Made by a program: the position numbers and the translations under genes
Assembly: GCA_030435675.1 (NCBI GenBank)
Contig: CM059625.1
Coordinates: 18,290,001 to 18,354,000 of the forward strand
Source of the DNA: Steinernema hermaphroditum
Taxonomy: Eukaryota > Nematoda > Chromadorea > Rhabditida > Steinernematidae
Direction: 5' to 3'
DNA: 64,000 nucleotides
Notes under the pieces: generated by a model
What the model was told of the DNA's origin: nothing
The model's database searches: none
Seen by the model: the letters and a program-made list of their open reading frames with translations, nothing else
In this document: in pieces, positions 11,336-24,733 of the stretch
How the letters are laid out: each line of letters starts with the position of its first letter
Position numbering within the stretch: the stretch's first letter is position 1

Positions 11336-14300
11336 ATGAGCGCCCTCTTTGGTTGGTGTTTTGGAAGCGGCAAAAAAGGAAGACGGAGAAGCGGAACAGA
11401 AGGCAGTGGAAGCAGTGGAGGGACCGGAAGTAGAGAAAATCTTATGGGGGCAAGGCAAAGGCTTCTCCGTTCGAATGATCGTGAATACAATGATCGGTTC
11501 AAATACGCCGACAACTACATTAAGACATCGAAATACAACTTGTTTACCTTCATTCCAAAAAATCTGTTCGAGCAATTCCAGCGTTTAGCCAACACATATT
11601 TCCTGTTTTTGCTAGGCCTGCAGGTGAGTCATTTCCTTCAAATGAAAGAAGGAATTTTCCGCACCTGGCTTCATTTTCCATATTAATCAAAATTTATCAA
11701 TTATTTTGCTTGTCTCTTTTATCTTCAAAATTGATTTTCACCAAATCATGCTATTTCTCTCGACGTTCTTCGAAATATAAATCTGCATTGCAGCTAATAC
11801 CATGGATTTCTTCAGTGGTGTGGTATTCTACAGCTGTTCCTCTGTTCTTCGTGCTTGCCGTTAGCGCTGTGAAAGATGCATATGACGATATTGTGGGTTC
11901 ACAAATCCTAGTACCACCAATTATGGGTAAATATTTTCAGCAAAGGCACCGCAGTGATAGGCAGGTGAATAACCGAATATCGTACGTTGTGCGGGATGGT
12001 AGACTTCTAGAAGAAAAATGGATGAATGTGAAAGTAGGCGACATTGTGCGGATGGAAAACGAACATTTCATTGCGGTGGGTGTCTGCTTTAGTGAATTAT
12101 GCACTCGAATTTTTGAGTATTAAAAAAACCATAAGAATCGAAAAGTGAAGTGATCATGAACTCAGTGAGAGTGGAAATCAATGGGTACGAGCGTGTGTTT
12201 GAAATCGTCTGTAGTTAAAAACAGCGATCCTTTACAATGCCGATCCTATAGAACACCGATTAGTATAAGTGCACTGCTTACAGTATGTATAGGGATCCAT
12301 AACCATTACATATCTCAAACGACATCCATGCGATTTTGAAAATTCACACATTAAAGGCCGACCTCCTGTTATTGTCCACTTCCGAACCACATGGGCTCTG
12401 CTACATCGAAACAGCAGAGCTTGACGGCGAGACAAATCTGAAAACAAGATCAGCTGCACCGGAAACAGCCGATATGGGCGACATTGTGAAACAAATTAGC
12501 GCATTTCGAGGTATAACGGATTATGGTGTAAAGCCTATTGAGCTGCATTTTCAGGACATATCACATGCGAAGCTCCCAATAATAGGCTTGACACATTTGA
12601 GGGCCGCCTCGAATTCGAAAACAAGTTGATTCCTCTTAACAATAGCATGATGCTGTTAAGAGGTTGCCGCCTCAGAAATACTCGGTGGTGCTACGGATTA
12701 GTAGTGTTTGCCGGAAAGGAGACAAAACTTATGATGAATAGTGGCAGAAGCAAGTTCAAACGCACAAGCCTGGACAGATTTCTTAACGTTCTGATTATGG
12801 GTGTAAGTTTATTTTGATCGATTATAAATAATAGATACTGCTGCACACAAAGAGCATTTATATACAACAAAATGTGCTTTTTTTGATTTTTTAGATTGGT
12901 CTTTTCCTCATCGCTATGTGCCTTATCTGTACTATCCTGTGCGGTGTTTGGGAGTGGTCCACAGGAAGACACTTCACAGAATACCTCGACTGGGATAGAA
13001 CAATCATTCCAAATACGAGTGAGAAGTCAGGAAAGCAGATTGCCCTTATTGCGCTGCTCATGTTCTTTTCGTATATCATCTTGCTCAACACGGTTGTGCC
13101 TATTTCTTTATACGTTAGGTAACGCATTACTTATATGTGTATTTTAACAAATGATTTTCAGTGTGGAGGTATTGCGTTTCGCCCATTCAATGTTTATTAA
13201 CTTCGATCGAGAAATGTATTACGGAAACGGTGATATTGCCGCGCGAGCACGAACTACTACGCTCAACGAAGAGTTAGGGCAGGTTCAATATATATTCAGC
13301 GATAAAACGGGAACTCTTACGCAAAACATCATGACATTTAACAAATGCTCCATAAATGGTCGGTCATACGGAGACCTTATTAACAACCGAGGAGAAATCG
13401 TTGAAATAAGAAATGTAACGTTGCTTGGCTTTTCTTATTTCGTTTCACATGCTATATTATTGCGTTCCATATTTAGGATACCAGATCGATTAACTTTTCA
13501 TGGAACAAGTGGTATGAACCTTCATTTAAGTTCTACGATAGAACGCTGCTTGAGGATACGCGTAAGGGTCTATCCGAGGTACATTTAATTTCGTAATTTA
13601 TTCTCGACATTTGTATATATAACATGAGAACGTTCCAGGTGACTGAATTCTGGCGACTTCTTGCTATATGTCACACAGTCATGCCAGAACGCAAAGCCGG
13701 TAACGTGTTGGAGTATCAAGCTCAAAGTCCTGACGAGGCAGCGCTTACATCAGCTGCCAGAAATTTCGGATTTATCTTCAAATCCCGAACACCCCAAAGT
13801 ATAACAATTGAGATTAACGGCCGTGACGAAGTAGATATTCAGTTCTTAATAACGTCTTCATTGAAAACATTCCAGATTTATCAAGTTCTTCATATTCTCG
13901 ATTTTGACAATAATCGCAAAAGAATGTCTGTTTTGGTTAAGGACAAAAACGGAAAGCTGACATTATATTGTAAAGGAGCTGACACAATGATCTTGGTAAA
14001 GCTTAAAAGGCACTCAAATGAGCTCTTACGCAGTGCTACAATGCAGCACTTGGACAAGTTTGCTGCTGAAGGACTACGAACACTTTGCTGCGCATATAAA
14101 AACCTAGATATGGACTACAGTAACGACTGGCTTGTAAGTGCATTCATTTATTGCACACACTGTGCGTGTAAAATTGCAGAGCCGTGTTAAAATCGCTTCA
14201 TCCGCCCTCATCGACCGACAGAAAAAACTTGATCAATTGTATGAGGAGATGGAGAAAGATATGACATTACTTGGTGCAACAGCGATCGAGGATAAGCTAC

Positions 14301-17300
14301 AAGACGGAGTTCCTGAAACCATATTCAAATTATCGAATGCGAACATTAAAATTTGGGTGCTCACCGGCGACAAGATGGCAAGTTACTTTTTATATACCCA
14401 CAGTCGACAACAAAGTTTATCGCGCACTTCCTGTTCATGCTAGAGTTGTCTTACTGCTTACTTTAGGAAACGGCTATTAATATTGGATACTCCTGCCGCC
14501 TTTTAACAGAAGAAATGAAGGAAGTGTTCGTCGTAAATGGGAAAGAAGAAAAGGAAGTTGAAGTGCAGCTAAAGTCAATTAAGAGAAAACTAGACGCTGC
14601 CATGGCTAACGTAAGATTTGCGATTGCCTTTCACTTAACTCTTAACTTGAAAGCAAAAATATATCGCACTTACTTTGTCCTGCGGACTCTATTTCAACTC
14701 CTTGCTCCTTGCATGATTTTTCTTTTCATTTCCAGCGATTAGGACGTGATGAGCCACAACCTCGCTCAACATTCTACCACATGGATGTCGACCGCTACAT
14801 AAATGATATTATTGCCATGTTGGACGAAAAGGACAGCGAGTTAGAAAACAAGGATAAAACAGAAACCTATGAAATGCAGTACAGGGGATTTGGGCGACGG
14901 GTATCGCATGTGACCTGTTCAAGGGAGCCGCCGCGCCTCTATGAAGAACGAGTACGATTATTGGGTGAAATTTCGGTGAATTAAAGTCACTATTAAGCCT
15001 GTTTGCTCAACCGTTATCCGAGCAAGCGGTTAGATATTTTAAATTCCGTGTGCGCATAGCTTCTTACCGCTTTATTCTTGCATTGTTTCGTCATCAGCTA
15101 CCATTTATAAGCAAAGGGTCATCTAACTAACACCCCCTGTTCGTCTTCAGTACAGCCCATTTGTACCTACTTAACCGAAGCTTAATTACATCAAAATGTA
15201 TCTAGAACTTAACGTCTTCGTTTTCAGGGAGGAGCGAACTATAATCCGTCATCCGCAGTTTCCAATGACGCAACTGGGCGATCTCCGGGAGCAGGTAGGA
15301 TGGTGCCTTTGCGCACAATCGCGGTGCCTTTATGCACAAAGCACAATGCACATATTTATTTCTATCATCAAACGTTTCTTTAAGATCTAAATAACTGCCC
15401 GAACTGGCCCAATGATAATGAACGTACTGGAGGATACGGTCTAGTCATCACAGGAGAGGCACTGGAACACGCTTTGAAGGCGCAGTTCGAACGGGCGCTT
15501 CTCGACATTGGCTGCATGTGCTCCTCAGTTATTTGCTGCCGTGTTACACCTCTTCAAAAAGCAAAAGTGGTGAACTTAGTCAAGCGCAACAAGAAGTCGG
15601 TTACTCTTGCCGTTGGCGACGGTGCTAACGATGTGTCTATGATAAAAACCGCTCATATCGGAGTAGGTATTTCAGGTATTTCAGAGGGGTCTTTTTTTAT
15701 ACAGCGCAAAAATCTTTAGGCCAAGAGGGAATGCAAGCTGTGCTTGCATCAGACTACAGCATTGGACAGTTCCGCTATCTTCAAAGGCTGTTGCTCGTAC
15801 ATGGGCGTTGGTCCTATTACCGCATGGCTAAATTCTTGCGCTATTTCTTTTACAAGAACTTTTCGTTTACGTTGACTCACTTCTGGTATTCCTTCTTCTG
15901 TGGCTACTCAGCTCAGCTCGTTTACGATCCTGTCTTGATTGCGTTGTACAACATGTGTTTTACAGCGCTTCCAGTTTTGGTTATGGGTATCTTTGATCAG
16001 GATGTCAACGACAAATACAGTCTAAGGTAATGCATCGCACACTGAAAGCTACTTATAAGCAGTTTAGCTATGTTAAGCTCTATATTCCCGGACAGTACAA
16101 CTTATTTTTCAATATGAGGACCTTTGTGTACTCCGTACTCCATGGAATAATCAGCTCAATTGTCCTATTCTTTGTGCCATATGGTGCTCTTTACATGGGA
16201 AGCGACCACAGCGGGAGAGATATGAACGATTACCCATTGCTGGCATTTACCGTTTTCACAGGTTGACGAAAGAATTGCTACTGTGTTACCTGTTGTTCTT
16301 TAGGACTGATTATCGTGGTTACAGTGCAGATCATGCTCGACACGGCCTACTGGACGACAATAAATCATGTAGTCATTTGGGGTTCACTCCTATTCTACTT
16401 TGGAACAGTGTTTGTTTTCTATGAAGGTAAATCAGTACTTTGTAGGCGATAAAATTGACAATTTTAAGCACTGCCAATATCGGCCGTTTCAAATACACAA
16501 TCCGTAATTTCTTACGGTGTGGCTTTCCGGGCAATGTGTTCCCCTCATTTCTGGTTTTCCATCACAATGGTCGTCGCTTTGTTAATTCTTCCTGTTGTGA
16601 TCAATCGTTTCTTCTGGTTTCACACTCACCCAACATATGCCGACCGTTTGAGAGTTAAGAAGCGCATTGACAAGGAACTATGCCAAGAACCAGTGGAAGT
16701 GCCACTTCAACCGATCCCCCGAACAGCTGCCACAAGAAGAAGCCGACGAAGCTCGCTCCGTTCTGGCTATGCATTTTCGCATTCACAGGGTTTCGGTGAT
16801 CTCATTGCTAAGGGAAAGCTCTTCAAGAATATCGAAAACATGCGGACCGCTCAAGAGAGGTAACATTATAATCAACTTCTGGAAATCGATGAAAACATAA
16901 AAAAATTTTATTTCATCTATAGATTATCTAAGTCCTAAAAGTACTGAAAACAAAACTACGGTTTAGCGCTCGACAACCATCTACTTCACGCCATAGCCCT
17001 TTGTCTCCTATCAATGAATCCACGTCCACTTTTCCAATTGTTGCCCCAGCAGCACAAGAGCATTATGTTCACTATCCTCCTTCATCGAATTCCAGTCAAA
17101 GCCGACCCTCTACTGGTGGTAGCTACAACCACAACATTTTACTAAATCCAGATAATGTTACACTCCCTAACAACTGGTATGAATTAGCAAATTGTCTGCT
17201 AAACAAGTGATGTGTGTCAGGCAGTCATCAGAAGATCCTCGAACTATTGCGCCCATAACGGGGCTCGACGCTCCTACTCTACCAGGACGTAGGCAGAATA

Positions 17301-17464
17301 CGGCGCCGAGCGAAAACCGCACAGAATTTTTTGGTCATCAAAGCTTTCCACTTGGAGCGAGCTCTTCGCTGATATCTTCGCGGCCAACTACGATGCAAAC
17401 TCGAGTTCAGCCACGCAATCGTTCGTCACATGTGAGACGGTCTGGAGGAGAGACGGAGGTATAA
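11336..17464 (+). CDS. P4-type ATPase, phospholipid flippase of the ATP8B clade (C. elegans TAT-2/3/4-like)
   Basis: Moves phospholipid to the cytosolic leaflet. Some 17 or more exons were traced. N-terminal part: [18 protein letters not shown], then [17 protein letters not shown]. The actuator signature is ELDGETNLK (about 12420). The phosphorylation motif DKTGTLT, with its Asp at 13301-13303, lies in [23 protein letters not shown] binding shows LYCKGAD (about 13965). The hinge shows TGDK joined by splicing to ETAINIGYS (14375/14465), and [12 protein letters not shown] is at about 15610. Helices M5-M10 end near 16640. [14 protein letters not shown] and the M5-M6 region agree with ATP8B. The Ser/Pro-rich cytosolic tail (16967-17464, two exons) is likely lineage-specific. 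The start is taken at MSALFGW; an upstream in-frame extension to 11105 is possible. Confidence 0.94.
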
Positions 17465-18220
17465 CATGTAACAATGTATATGCAGTGCGTCAGTCGTTGT
17501 GTCTCGATTATCGTCTTGTCTTGTTTTTGTGCCATAATCCTGAACACCCCTTCAATGGAGTACTTTAAGGGAACTCGTGGAAGTCTGGACTCTATTGACA
17601 GGATAGTGGAAAAATTCTAGCAATTTTCAAACCTGCCTCTGTAGTATCCAATGTGTTTTGTGTTTTTTGTTGTAAGACATTTGCGTCATTAAGTGCTAAA
17701 CAACAATTACAGTGCCGGTATGCTACATTTCTCTTATTGTACTGTTTGGCCAAGAAATATACACAACTGTTCTACGGGTATACTTTTTCTACATAACTGA
17801 TTGTAATGAAATGTGTTCGCACATGTGCAAACACATTCTGACAGCACTTTGCATCCTTCCTACCAATGCAACAATTGTCTTCACCTAACATTTCCCATTT
17901 CACAACCTTCGCTAACATCGTGTGACAAGTCCATGTGTGGACCTCTTATTTCATGCCAGTGATCCGTTGTTCTAATCAAAATTGTTCAAGATTCTATCAG
18001 CGGCTTTACATTTCCCATGAAAGATAAATTATATACTGACTGTTTTCGCTATCAACAAAACAAATCGATTTGATCTTGTTGTTGAGAAACTCCGTCAAAT
18101 AGACGAACGTGCACATTCCCGCAGTGCAAGGAAATATGACGCGTACAACCTTCAAGCAACAACAATATTATTGTGTTGGACAACAAAAACGAACATAAAG
18201 AATCAAGCAACGTAACAACA
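17465..18220. other. Convergent 3' flank, no gene seen
   Basis: AT-rich sequence between the flippase stop and the ribosomal protein stop, which face each other. It should hold both 3' UTRs. No repeat or open frame is worth reporting. Confidence 0.6.
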
Positions 18221-18944
18221 TTAGACCTTGAATCCGCAAGTCTTCCTGCGTCCACGAGCGCGCTCGAACTTGCGTCCCTTGCTACTGACGAAGGGCTTCG
18301 AGTGGCTTCCTGGAACTCCGGGGGCGCCAAAGTGCTTCTCAGCTTCACGAGCCTTGCGTGGTCCTTCAAGAAGAACGGTGTTTTCACCCTTTGGGGCACG
18401 AATGGCCAGCTGATCGAAGGTGAGAACTTCTCCGCCAGCGGACAGGATGCGGCGGCGAGCTCCCTCAGTGAAGTGAAGAGCGGCAACCTAATGCACTCGC
18501 ACAGTTACGAAAGCATATTAACTAATTCTGCTCACGGTCATCTTTGGAACCTCGTAGAGACGGTTGTCGTCTGTGACAGTGCTGACAACAACAGCAATTT
18601 TGTCAGTTCCCTGGTGCTTGAGGTTGCGGACAAGGCGAGCCAAAGAAAGAGGAGCGCGGTGACGGCGGGCCATGTAAAGGCGCTTCAGAATAATGGAATT
18701 GAACTTCTTGCCAGTCTTCTTCGACAGGTAGGAATACAGCTATACAAATAGGTAGCATCTCAAAATCAAGGAAACTAGGTTTACCTTGACGAGCACGCTG
18801 AGGTAAGGGTCCTGACTCTTAGGAGCAGTGCGACGCACCTTACGATCATACTTATGGCAGATATCAACACCCTTAAATAGAATAACAGTTAGAAAATATC
18901 GCAGCAAATGGTACAAATATAGAAGAAATGCAAATACTCACCAT
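18221..18944 (-). CDS. rpl-18: Large ribosomal subunit protein eL18
   Basis: A core protein of the cytosolic 60S subunit. Four exons join to 186 residues; nematode eL18 is about 188. The first coding exon holds only the ATG (18942-18944), followed at once by an intron. Exon 2 (18785-18871) gives [20 protein letters not shown], exon 3 (18536-18739) [20 protein letters not shown] onward, exon 4 (18221-18487) the tail. Hallmarks are [20 protein letters not shown] and [13 protein letters not shown] near the C terminus. All phases fit. The open frames on the opposite strand at 18173-18751 are shadows. It is divergent from the Yippee gene, with 558 bp between the two start codons. Confidence 0.96.
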
Positions 18945-19502
18945 TGCGATTGAAAGATTGTGTTACCTGTAAAGAACTGCCTCAAATTTTGCGATTGTGA
19001 AACATGTGGAGCGGACACGCACAAGCACGCTGGTTAATCGCAACTACAACGACAAGCAGTACGAAAATACATAGAAATCCAGCTTGAACTTGCATAATCC
19101 TGCCTTCTACACCACCGATCCAACATGGGTCTAAGTTGTTTAGGAAATTTTAGAAATCGAATGGCAACAGTATACCAAGTCCTCCGTTCGAGAGTCGCGA
19201 AGCGACCAAAACGCTTTGTAATTCTCATCCGTTCGCATCGGCGATCGACCCACCAGCACAGCTGACCAGCAAGGGAAGATGTATGTGGCAAAGCGCGCGC
19301 GCGTGTTTGACTCAGATAATTGAAAAGAGACCACTTCAAATGAAGTCGACGGCGCGAAAGGTGAAAATGGCCCCCACGCTTGCTTTGGCATTCTCAGCGC
19401 GTAATGATCATGCTCGATAATTTGCTGTTATCGAACAATTTTGACGATGTGTCTGAGCAAATCGTTGTGTAGTATTTTGTGCGTAATTTTAATTTCAGTT
19501 GA
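18945..19502. promoter_or_regulatory. Shared divergent promoter region of rpl-18 and the Yippee gene
   Basis: The two start codons face away from each other across 558 bp, so both promoters must lie here or in upstream exons. A roughly 45-bp block (about 19055-19101) recurs within the Yippee intron at about 19893-19940. No TATA box or named factor site stood out. Confidence 0.4.
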
Positions 19503-20290
19503 ATGGGGCGCCTTTTTCTCGACGACTTGGGAGGACGCCGTATTTATTGCTGTAACCAGTGTAAGACCTATCTCACACATAAAGGTGAACTCGTATCGAA
19601 TCGCTTCACCGGTTAGTTGATACTGTGAGATTTTGAGGCTTGCCATAACCTTGTAAATCGCTTTAACAGGGTCAACAGGGAGGGCATATCTGTTTGAAAA
19701 GGTGGTCAATCTCGAATACTCCGAAATTCAACAACGAATGATGATTACGGGCAAGCATCTTGTTCGCGACGTCATGTGCAAGCAGTGCAAGGTAATCCGT
19801 AATAAGTTAAACCGATACAGCGGGCAACAATCGCACCAATCGGAAAACGGACACGAAACAACGTTAAGATTTATTTAAAAATTAGCAGTACAAGCACTAC
19901 GAAAATACATAGAAATCGAGCTCACGCTTGCATTATTTTTTTATGTTTAACATCATCCAGAAGTTCCAATAAAGTCTCGGCACTCCACATATGTCTTCTT
20001 AAAGTTCAAGGATAGGTTAGATAAACGACGAATGAATACCAATAAGGCGAAAGAAAAAGCGTAATAACTTGTTTACTTAATGCTCCTGAAGCCCTTTTTC
20101 ACAAAACACGAAATACTTGCAGAGCCGGCTCGGATGGATGTACGAGTACGCCATGGAGGAAGGTCAGCGCTATAAGGAAAGCCGAGTCATTTTGGAGAAG
20201 GCGCTCATAGAGGAAAGAGACGGTATTTTGGATCCCTTGACAAGCTCGATGTCTTCTTCAGCATCGGCCGCCTCAACACACTCCAGTTAA
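19503..20290 (+). CDS. Yippee-family zinc-binding protein, YPEL5-like
   Basis: A small Yippee-fold protein with one zinc site made by two CxxC pairs (YCCNQCKT and VMCKQCK). In vertebrates YPEL5 associates with the CTLH/GID ubiquitin ligase. It starts [17 protein letters not shown], very close to YPEL5 (MGRIFLD at the start, then LGWIYEFA and RYKEGRVILE). Here the matching parts are LGWMYEYA and [10 protein letters not shown]. Exons are 19503 to about 19615, about 19670-19790, and about 20123-20290. The tail is a short Ser/Ala run ending STHSS. The start lies right after a TTTCAG acceptor at about 19494-19498, as for a trans-spliced gene. The YPEL5 rather than YPEL1-4 group is favoured by the N terminus. 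Confidence 0.93.
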
Positions 20291-20791
20291 CGCAGCTGGT
20301 CTCAAAGCTTTTTCTCACAGCAGAACGGCCACTCTTCTACTATCTCCGAAACGCATCGCAACTCTTTCGTACGTAGCACGGCTTAGCTGACAATGGTATT
20401 CTACAACACAGTCGTTTATTCATCCAGAATGAGCCTTATTTTCTATGTTATGTAACCGTCCTTATCCTGTTTACATGTTGTTTTGACCTGCAGTTTTGAC
20501 CGGAGAAATGTTATTTGTGTTGCTTACTAGCATCGCAGATAATGAAGGTGAAAAGAGAAGCATTGTTTCTATATCGCACTGCATTATTCCGAATAAATTT
20601 CTTACACAATTCAATCGCCCCCAATACCATGTCGTGTATGAAAATCACGCTACTACTGTTCTCGCATTTACGTGGCTTTGCTGAACGTTATTCAGAAAAT
20701 GGTGATCTCTATTCCGGGCATTTTTTAAGTATTTTAATTACAACCATTTCTACATGTTGTTTTTTCAGAACATACCGTATTGGCCACGAAA
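20291..20791. other. Intergenic, no gene seen
   Basis: Contains the Yippee 3' UTR and the flank before the OTU gene, ending in a TTTTTCAG acceptor (20761-20768) that is well placed for spliced-leader addition to the next mRNA. Confidence 0.5.
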
Positions 20792-22709
20792 ATGACGATT
20801 GCTCCTCAGAAGAAGGCCGGATCAACACCGAAAATTGAACGTACAAGGTGCCGGAACTTCGTTATCAATTTACTAAACTATTCAGCCGTTTATTAAGTCA
20901 AACATCGCCGGATTCCCAGAACGATTCGGAGCAAACGCAAAAACCACGTTCTCCTTTAGAACAGAATTCTGCAGCAGCCGCAGCCCTTGCACTTCGAACC
21001 AAGTTAGCGAAACAAGCAGGATGCCGAGTGTTGGCCGACAGCGGTAACAATAAACATGAGATTTACTTGCTATACATGTTCAGTCGGTGTTTCAGGAACA
21101 CCACAAACGAACGTTATTTTGCATCCCGACAAGGAACCATCGGTCAACGTAGGCTTATCATCGAATGATAGCAGATCAAAGACAGACAAAGCAAAAAAGC
21201 AAAAGAAAACAGTTACCTTTGCTAGCAGTCCTTCTGTTCGAAACAACGAAGCAGAGTGCTCCACAGGATATAATTCAGATGATGAGTATGGGGAAGGATT
21301 CAAGAACGAAGAACTGGAAACCGCATTTGCGCAAAAGATGAAAGATGAACGCGGCTTCCATATAGTTGACATGGAAGGAGACGGAAATTGCATGTTCCGT
21401 GCTGTCGGTGAGATGACATCTTGCTAACAGTGAAACGTATTGCTTATAGCTCACCAAATATACGGTGACCAAAAATGGCATGACGAAGCAAGAAAATTGT
21501 GTATGGATTACATGGTACGTAAACACGAAACACATTAAGTGTCTATTTCATAATACCTCTTAAGGCAAAAAACAAATCAGAATTTTCATCATTTGTTACG
21601 GAAGATATTAACGACTATATTGAAAGAAAACGCAAGCTTGATATTCATGGTAACCATTTGGAGCTCCAAGTGATGACAGAGATATATGCGCGACCAATTG
21701 AAATTTATCAATACGACACTAGTAAGACTTCGTAGACAGCTCTGAAACTGCGTTACATGTTTAGTCCCTTTGCGGTCGTTCACACCTGTACATACAAATG
21801 AAAGTCCAGCAAATGCAAATGCTCCCATACGACTTTCCTATCACGGGAAAACTCATTATAATGCCGGTTAGTTTTTGTAAAGAGTTTAGTGTTGATAATG
21901 TTTATATGTTAGTTGTGGATCCATATACGGCTACAATTGGAGTTGGTTTGGGATTGCCCGAATTTAAACCAGGCGAGGCCGATAAAAAATTATTAACAGA
22001 TGCTATACAAGAGTCAGAGAGCCAAGACATAGAGGAAGCCATGCTGAAAGACAAACTTAACATGTCCGACCAAGAAAGAACTGAACGAGAACTGAATGAC
22101 GCAGTAAGCTTATTCTTAGCATATATGGAATATTTCAGATTTCTTATTTCAGATTATGCGCGAGTCACTGCAAGAATATATAAAGGCGCACAATAAGCGA
22201 GCCTCTCCACAGTTAGCAAGAGACACAGAAAAGTCAGCATCATCGGAACCAACTGGAAGTACACATTTAAGTACAACTATCTGCAGTCGTAAAGCAGTGC
22301 ATGGGGTTAAACGCGGAGCATCATCCCCAAATCTTCCAGGATGCAGCAGAGATGGATTTGATGCTGCTCTCAATAAAGCACGTAAGCTGGGTAAGTTGTT
22401 AGCAACCTGTGGTAATAGGATCTTTTACCATCTCAGTAGGTGAATCGATGTCTATGCCAAATATTGACAATTGCGATCCTGGACCGTCAACGTCAAGAGC
22501 TACTAAAACGCAATCACCGGCTTCATCGGGAACGGGTCTGTATGAAGAACTTCTTAGCGCCCAATGTTTCGGTAAGTCGATTGTTATCTTTCATTGGAAA
22601 CGTCTGCATTGTAGAAAACGACGAAACTGATCTCGCGCGTGCTATCGCTCTCTCCAATAAGGAATACATGGATTCTTTGAACAGTCGAAAAGCGGAAGAA
22701 ATGGATTAA
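20792..22709 (+). CDS. OTU-domain deubiquitinase, OTUD5-like
   Basis: A cysteine protease that removes ubiquitin. The catalytic loop EGDGNCMFRAV (about 21375-21408) carries the Asp and the nucleophile Cys. Family-specific sequence follows: HQIYGDQKWHDEARKLCMDY, then FVTEDINDYIERKRK, HGNHLELQVMTEIY and RPIEIYQY. The catalytic His region (VVDPYTATIGVGLGLPEFKPG) is at about 21915-21975. A ubiquitin-interacting motif near the C terminus, DLARAIALSNKEYMDSL (about 22630), matches OTUD5 layout. The N terminus is Ser/Ala-rich and acidic and is probably disordered. Exon 1 (MTIAPQKK) starts at 20792 and joins the next exon with an intron beginning GTGCCGG at about 20829. Some exons in 21720-22140 and 22400-22625 are placed by frame only. 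Confidence 0.9.
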
Positions 22710-24733
22710 CTGTCATGCGCCCTTTGGTTCTTTTCATTCATTGCAGAAATTCTTTAAATTTGGTGCATGTACGAAATTAACAGTGAAGCCAGTGTATAAC
22801 TGTGTATATAATTGTTCCACATAGCTTATTATATTCGTAACAAAAAATTTGTGTTGATTTGCATCATAGTGTCGCACGCATAAATTCAATGGATATTTTA
22901 TTCACAATTAAATGAATGACTTAAAAATTTGTGCTTTAACTGAGCGCTCGAGACGCTGTAATCGACAGTCATCGGGCGTAGTCAGTAACGGGCGTAGCAC
23001 TCATTTACATTATGTTTTCCGGGAGGATGCTATGACCGCTTTTCTGTGGTCCGATCACCGTATTTTTACCACAGTACTGTTCGCAGATTGCTATTGCTCT
23101 TGCGTTCATTATCTTTAGCTGGATGTGGCACTCAAGCAGCTCCATGTGATTGACTACGCCCATCAAGATGCACTTCACAGGACGTAATCTGAAAAGGATA
23201 ATATTATTTAAACAATTTTGGCAGTTTTAGAAAATGCAATCCGGATTGAAGGCAAAGTAGAAACACAAGCATTGCAGGCGGTAATCTACTGCAATTATGA
23301 CTGATATATTTTAAGTACCTTTCCAAATGGCAAAAATGCACATGATAAAACGTTTTGCGTAATCTTGTGTGCAAAATTGCTACGTGCAATCATAAATTTA
23401 CTCCAGATCTTCCGAAATTGTATATCGGGTTGCGTTTCCGAGGTTGCGCTTGCGCGTCTGTCGCGCTCCGCGTATGTTCGCCGTACAACCAATCGGACTC
23501 GGAGTAGTTTTTGTCCGTCAAATGCTAATGCCCTAAAACTTAGACGTTATTTATCCATAGGGAGGCAAATTTGTCTCTTAACTTAGTACTGGAATGAACT
23601 CGCGTTTTCAAAGTTCTAGACAATAAATTCCTTTACTTCGGCCCGTGCACGAATCAGTTAGAAATCACACATCGCGCACTTGCCCCGTACTTAAAAACAA
23701 TTCTTAAAAATCGCCAAGACTTGTAACACTCGATGTTTGTGAAATGAAGATCTCACGCTTGTCTGTTCACAAGCTGGGTTAGGGAGATCCGCTTTGCGGA
23801 AGCACTGCATGTGAGTGCGATTTGTGGCGCTTGTTGCAAGATTTGTGATTATGGAAATTATCACAAGATTCATGGCGAAGCCTTTAAAATATTCCCTGGT
23901 TATTCTTTTAACAAACTTACCGCTCGTCACATCGCTACCAAGGGTATCGTGAACGACCACGATGAGAAAACCTTTATATGCTAAAACAGTGGTAGAAACA
24001 CGGGTTTAGAGTAGACATATCGAACAACAGTTCCTTGTACACAAAACAACAAGCCAACTTGTACTATGCGAATGTGATTGCAATCAACTACGTGTGCGAC
24101 GATTTTGACGAGAATTGCAGCACGAACAGCGTACCTACCAATTATTTGCATGCACCCAAATCAATAGAAGAGTAAGCATATGAGATTTACCAGTGATCAG
24201 CAACAATCGCTTTTAAATAAATAAAATCAATTAGACGTCTACCTATATACTGTCGTTCTCAACACAATGACCTTTGTTTCTGTGGCGATTTCTGTTTTCA
24301 TCGCTGACGTTTGAAAAGCCATACCTTCAAAAGATATTAGAATGTAGATGTTCAGACCGACAGCCCATCTGTTTGCCTCTCTATTTGCACCTTGTCAGTT
24401 GTTCAATGGCGCTCGTCACTGCTCTTGCCAAATGCGAGAGACGAGGAGAGTGGCGTTGTGAGTTGGCGGGCTTGCTTGGCGATCGTTGCCAGTTATGATT
24501 TAGTTGTCCTAAATATTCGTCGAAGGCATGTGCTTATTTTCTCATTTGCTGTAGAGTGGCTGCATTTCCGGGAAACATTTATCCGCATTAGTTAATTGGT
24601 TGCTTTAATCGGAACAAACTTTTGGCTGGGATCACCGGTTAGACCTTCTTCATTCAGAACCCGGAATACCGTTTCACTTCTTGTTACTTTATTTACCGTC
24701 TCCACCTTCAGGAGAAAAACAGCAATAAAATTT
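22710..24733. other. About 2 kb without a recognised gene
   Basis: No family match was found. A minus-strand frame at about 23000-23190, preceded by a good TTTTCAG acceptor, stays open for some 60 codons, and other short frames lie near 23400-23510 and 23900. None could be linked into a convincing gene. A small unknown gene is possible. The right end should hold the promoter of the CNNM gene, with an acceptor CTTCAG at about 24710. Confidence 0.4.

Noticed and set aside
18173..18751. 192-codon plus-strand open frame
   Set aside because: Exact antisense of rpl-18 exons; codon bias of the ribosomal gene keeps it open.
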